64,000 nt of DNA from assembly GCF_000621625.1 (NCBI RefSeq), contig NZ_KK211318.1, forward strand, positions 146,205 to 210,204, in the 5' to 3' direction. The DNA comes from Crocinitomix catalasitica ATCC 23190. Lineage in GTDB: Bacteria > Bacteroidota > Bacteroidia > Flavobacteriales_D > Crocinitomicaceae. Each line of letters starts with the position of its first letter. Position 1 is the first letter of the stretch. Positions 61,830 to 64,000 of the stretch are shown here, piece after piece. Both the position numbers and the translations under genes were made by a program. Below the pieces are notes generated by a model, which made no database searches, was not told where the DNA came from, and saw nothing but the letters and a program-made list of their open reading frames with translations.

Positions 61830-64000
61830 ATGAGAAACATATACTTATTATTAATATCTCTTTCAATTGGTTTAACAGGCTTTTCACAAACAGTGGTGTC
61901 GTTTAATCAGCGTTTTGAAACTACGCAAAGAGGAAATATCGATTTTATTACCAATACTATTCTTGAATGTAATTCCAGTATTGGTGGAAGTGGATCAGTT
62001 GCAGGTAAGTTAGCATGTGGCTTAGGTGTTTTAGATACTCAAGCGCCTCCAACATTTACTGACATTAGTCAAAACAATGATCATGGCGTAGATTATATCG
62101 ATATCGATAGTGACCCGTTGACGTTTAGTTCTAGTTCTGATAGTATTCATTTGGCACCTTGTAGTGAAATATTATTTGCTGAAATTTATTGGGGTGCAAA
62201 AGTGAGAACTGCTGATGCGAGGTATGCGAATAGAAATCAAATAAAAATTGGTGTTGATGGTGGTGCTTATACTACCATAACTTCAGATACTTTAATTGAT
62301 AACACAGAAGGGTATGACTCTTATCACTGTAGAGCTGATATTACGGACTTAGTTCAGTCAAACCCATTGCAAGCTATTTATACGGTTGCAGATATGTATG
62401 CGCGAATAAGTGGTACAAATAACTGGGGTGGATGGAATATTGTTATTGTATACAGAAATGATCTAGAAGTAAGACGAAATTTGACGGTTTATGATGGAGT
62501 TGTAAATGTTGAAGGGTTAACAGATGTTGATATAAGTATTGATGGTTTTATTACACCGCCTACTGGAGCTGTAACTTTTGATGTAGGTGTATTTGGCTAT
62601 GATGGAGATAGAGGTTTTGTTGGGGATGAATTATTGTTTGATGGAGGTTCAGGCTACCAAAACATATTCAATACAACCAACCCGATAGATGATATTTTCA
62701 ATTTTAGTATAACAAAACGAGATGTAGTTAGTACTTCTCAATCTCCACTTATTTTAAATAATATAAGTATTGATGCGGATATTTTTTCACCAGACAATAG
62801 TGCCTTTGATTTTATTGGAAATTCTGCAACTTCTGCAGAAATTCGTTTGACTACTGGTGGTGAAACAGTACTTAGCCAAGTAATAACACTGGCAATTGAT
62901 GTTTACGAACCAGATGTTAGAGCGTCAGTAACTGTTGAAGATTTAAATGGAGGTGATGCTTTTCCTGGGGATACATTAAAGTATACAGTTAAAGGGATTA
63001 ATATAGGATCTGATCCTGCAATCAATGCATTTGTTACCGATACAATTGAAATGAACGCAAATTATGTTCCAAATTCAATTGAAATTACTTACGGTCCGAA
63101 TTTAGGAATTAAAACAGATGCTGCTGGTGATGATCAAGCGGATTATGATGCCGCTAACCGAACGATTAAAGTTCGAATTGGAACTGGTGCGGATGATGCA
63201 GATGGTGGAACGGTGTTAAACGATCCAACTGGTGCAGATAGTACAATTTTTACTTTCCTTGCTGTTATTGTTGATGATTGTATCAACTTATTCTGTGATA
63301 ATATTGTAGACAATAGGGCATTTATTTATGCTACTGGACCATCTTCTGGAACAGTTTTTAATAATGGTAGTAATCCTGGTGTTTTTGATGTGGATGGTTG
63401 TCCAATTATTGGAACGACTCAAACAACTGTTAATATTTCAGGATGTAGTTTTCCTCCAGATACAACGGTGGCAGTTTATTGTTCAAATATTGAATTTGCA
63501 GATTTTCCATACGAAGGTTATGATTATTTCGATGATGCTTTTGCACCAGTAACGGAAGCTGTTGGTGTTGGAGATTATTATGGGATTTATGAAGCTTATG
63601 ATGGTTGTACTGATACAGTTCAAATAACAGTTGCGTCTTATGTTCTAGGACCGACTGTAGCAGATGCTGGGGCAGACCAAACACTTTGTATTGATCCGGG
63701 AACTACTACTTTAGATGGTAATGAGCCTGTTGAAGGAACTGGTCTTTGGACTGTTCTTGCTGGTGGTGCAACAATCGATTCACCAACAGATTTTGATTCA
63801 GAAATATCTGATTTGACTGTCGGTGTAAATACTTTTCAATGGGCTATTTCAACACTTGTTTGTCCTGAAAGTTCTGTAGATGAAATCACAATTAATGTGG
63901 ATGCAGAACCTACTACAGCAGATGCTGGTGAGGATCAAACGGTATGTGAAGATCCAGGAACAGCTACATTGGCTGGTAATGATCCTGCAATTGGAACAGG
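61830..64000 (+). CDS. Large repeat-containing surface protein (partial, runs off the window)
   Basis: The frame starts at ATG 61830 (or 61818) and stays open to the end, so at least 723 residues are encoded. The signal peptide is MRNIYLLLISLSIGLTGFSQ. The N-terminal part contains EILFAEIYWGAKVRTADARY, NWGGWNIVIVYRND and a GDTLKYTVKGINIGSDPA segment of DUF11/conserved-repeat type. From about residue 605, 86-residue repeats begin (ADAGADQTLC, ADAGEDQTVC) as found in gliding-motility-associated and T9SS proteins. A C-terminal type B sorting domain is expected beyond the window. The small gene at 61427 precedes it. Confidence 0.85.
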   Translation, partial: MRNIYLLLISLSIGLTGFSQTVVSFNQRFETTQRGNIDFITNTILECNSSIGGSGSVAGKLACGLGVLDTQAPPTFTDISQNNDHGVDYIDIDSDPLTFSSSSDSIHLAPCSEILFAEIYWGAKVRTADARYANRNQIKIGVDGGAYTTITSDTLIDNTEGYDSYHCRADITDLVQSNPLQAIYTVADMYARISGTNNWGGWNIVIVYRNDLEVRRNLTVYDGVVNVEGLTDVDISIDGFITPPTGAVTFDVGVFGYDGDRGFVGDELLFDGGSGYQNIFNTTNPIDDIFNFSITKRDVVSTSQSPLILNNISIDADIFSPDNSAFDFIGNSATSAEIRLTTGGETVLSQVITLAIDVYEPDVRASVTVEDLNGGDAFPGDTLKYTVKGINIGSDPAINAFVTDTIEMNANYVPNSIEITYGPNLGIKTDAAGDDQADYDAANRTIKVRIGTGADDADGGTVLNDPTGADSTIFTFLAVIVDDCINLFCDNIVDNRAFIYATGPSSGTVFNNGSNPGVFDVDGCPIIGTTQTTVNISGCSFPPDTTVAVYCSNIEFADFPYEGYDYFDDAFAPVTEAVGVGDYYGIYEAYDGCTDTVQITVASYVLGPTVADAGADQTLCIDPGTTTLDGNEPVEGTGLWTVLAGGATIDSPTDFDSEISDLTVGVNTFQWAISTLVCPESSVDEITINVDAEPTTADAGEDQTVCEDPGTATLAGNDPAIGT
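63660..64000 (+). repeat. Start of a tandem 258-bp repeat array
   Basis: One full unit (63660-63917) and the start of a second (63918-64000) encode 86-residue Ig-like repeats beginning ADAG(A/E)DQT(L/V)C. The array continues beyond the window. Confidence 0.75.

Overview
The window is a chromosomal segment of an AT-rich member of the Bacteroidota, most likely Flavobacteriales (a Fluviicola/Crocinitomix-like lineage is my inference). The evidence is: secreted proteins ending in type IX secretion (T9SS) type A or type B sorting domains; two OmpA proteins with the TPR/PD40 layout of the T9SS component PorE; lipoproteins; a bS16 with a long acidic tail; the secreted protein that databases often misname 'asparagine synthetase B'; and many upstream sequences matching the Bacteroidota -7 promoter element TAnnTTTG. 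No tRNA, rRNA, CRISPR array, insertion sequence or prophage was seen.

Layout. 1-4.3 kb: a TPR protein with a motif resembling the soluble part of DUF2723/GT117 proteins, a small lipoprotein, and a large T9SS type B protein with HYR-like and PKD domains. 4.4-10.7 kb: a complete RND efflux operon (GbsR/MarR-type regulator, membrane fusion protein, RND pump, TolC-like channel) with a 24-bp palindrome over its promoter. 10.9-12.9 kb: a Crp/Fnr-type regulator followed by an exported RidA lipoprotein and an exported DJ-1/PfpI protein. 12.9-20.5 kb: accessory genes (decayed remnant, ASST-like T9SS protein, TlpA-like protein, DoxX-like protein, alpha/beta hydrolase, a frameshifted TPR lipoprotein, a DUF1826-like protein, a structured noncoding segment, a VOC protein). 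20.5-31.3 kb: a beta-helix T9SS protein, a membrane protein, a GT2 glycosyltransferase, an SDR-Ogt pair, paaG-paaH, and a large VPS10/BNR-type T9SS protein.

31.5-44 kb is mostly core: lipA with an outer membrane protein, CvpA, RseP, the two PorE-like OmpA proteins, the 'AsnB-like' protein and DnaB. 43.9-52.7 kb: a T9SS protein, an M16 peptidase pair (one active, one lacking the zinc motif), and a forward cluster with an NTF2-like protein, ACMSD (kynurenine pathway), a PhoX/DUF839 lipoprotein and a small lipoprotein. 52.7-61.2 kb: an orphan ABC ATPase, an XRE/S24 regulator, the rpsP-rimM-trmN6 operon, MltF, AcpH-PrfC and a YkuD_2 L,D-transpeptidase. The window ends inside a large repeat-containing surface protein beginning near 61.8 kb.

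No obviously new defence, secretion or biosynthetic system is present. The best leads are regulatory and structural: six genes whose TAnnTTTG element ends only 4-7 nt before the ATG, suggesting leaderless mRNAs; palindromic operators beside three regulators; a single-base frameshift at a slippery sequence in a TPR lipoprotein; a GC-richer structured intergenic element; and a stand-alone soluble GT117-like protein.
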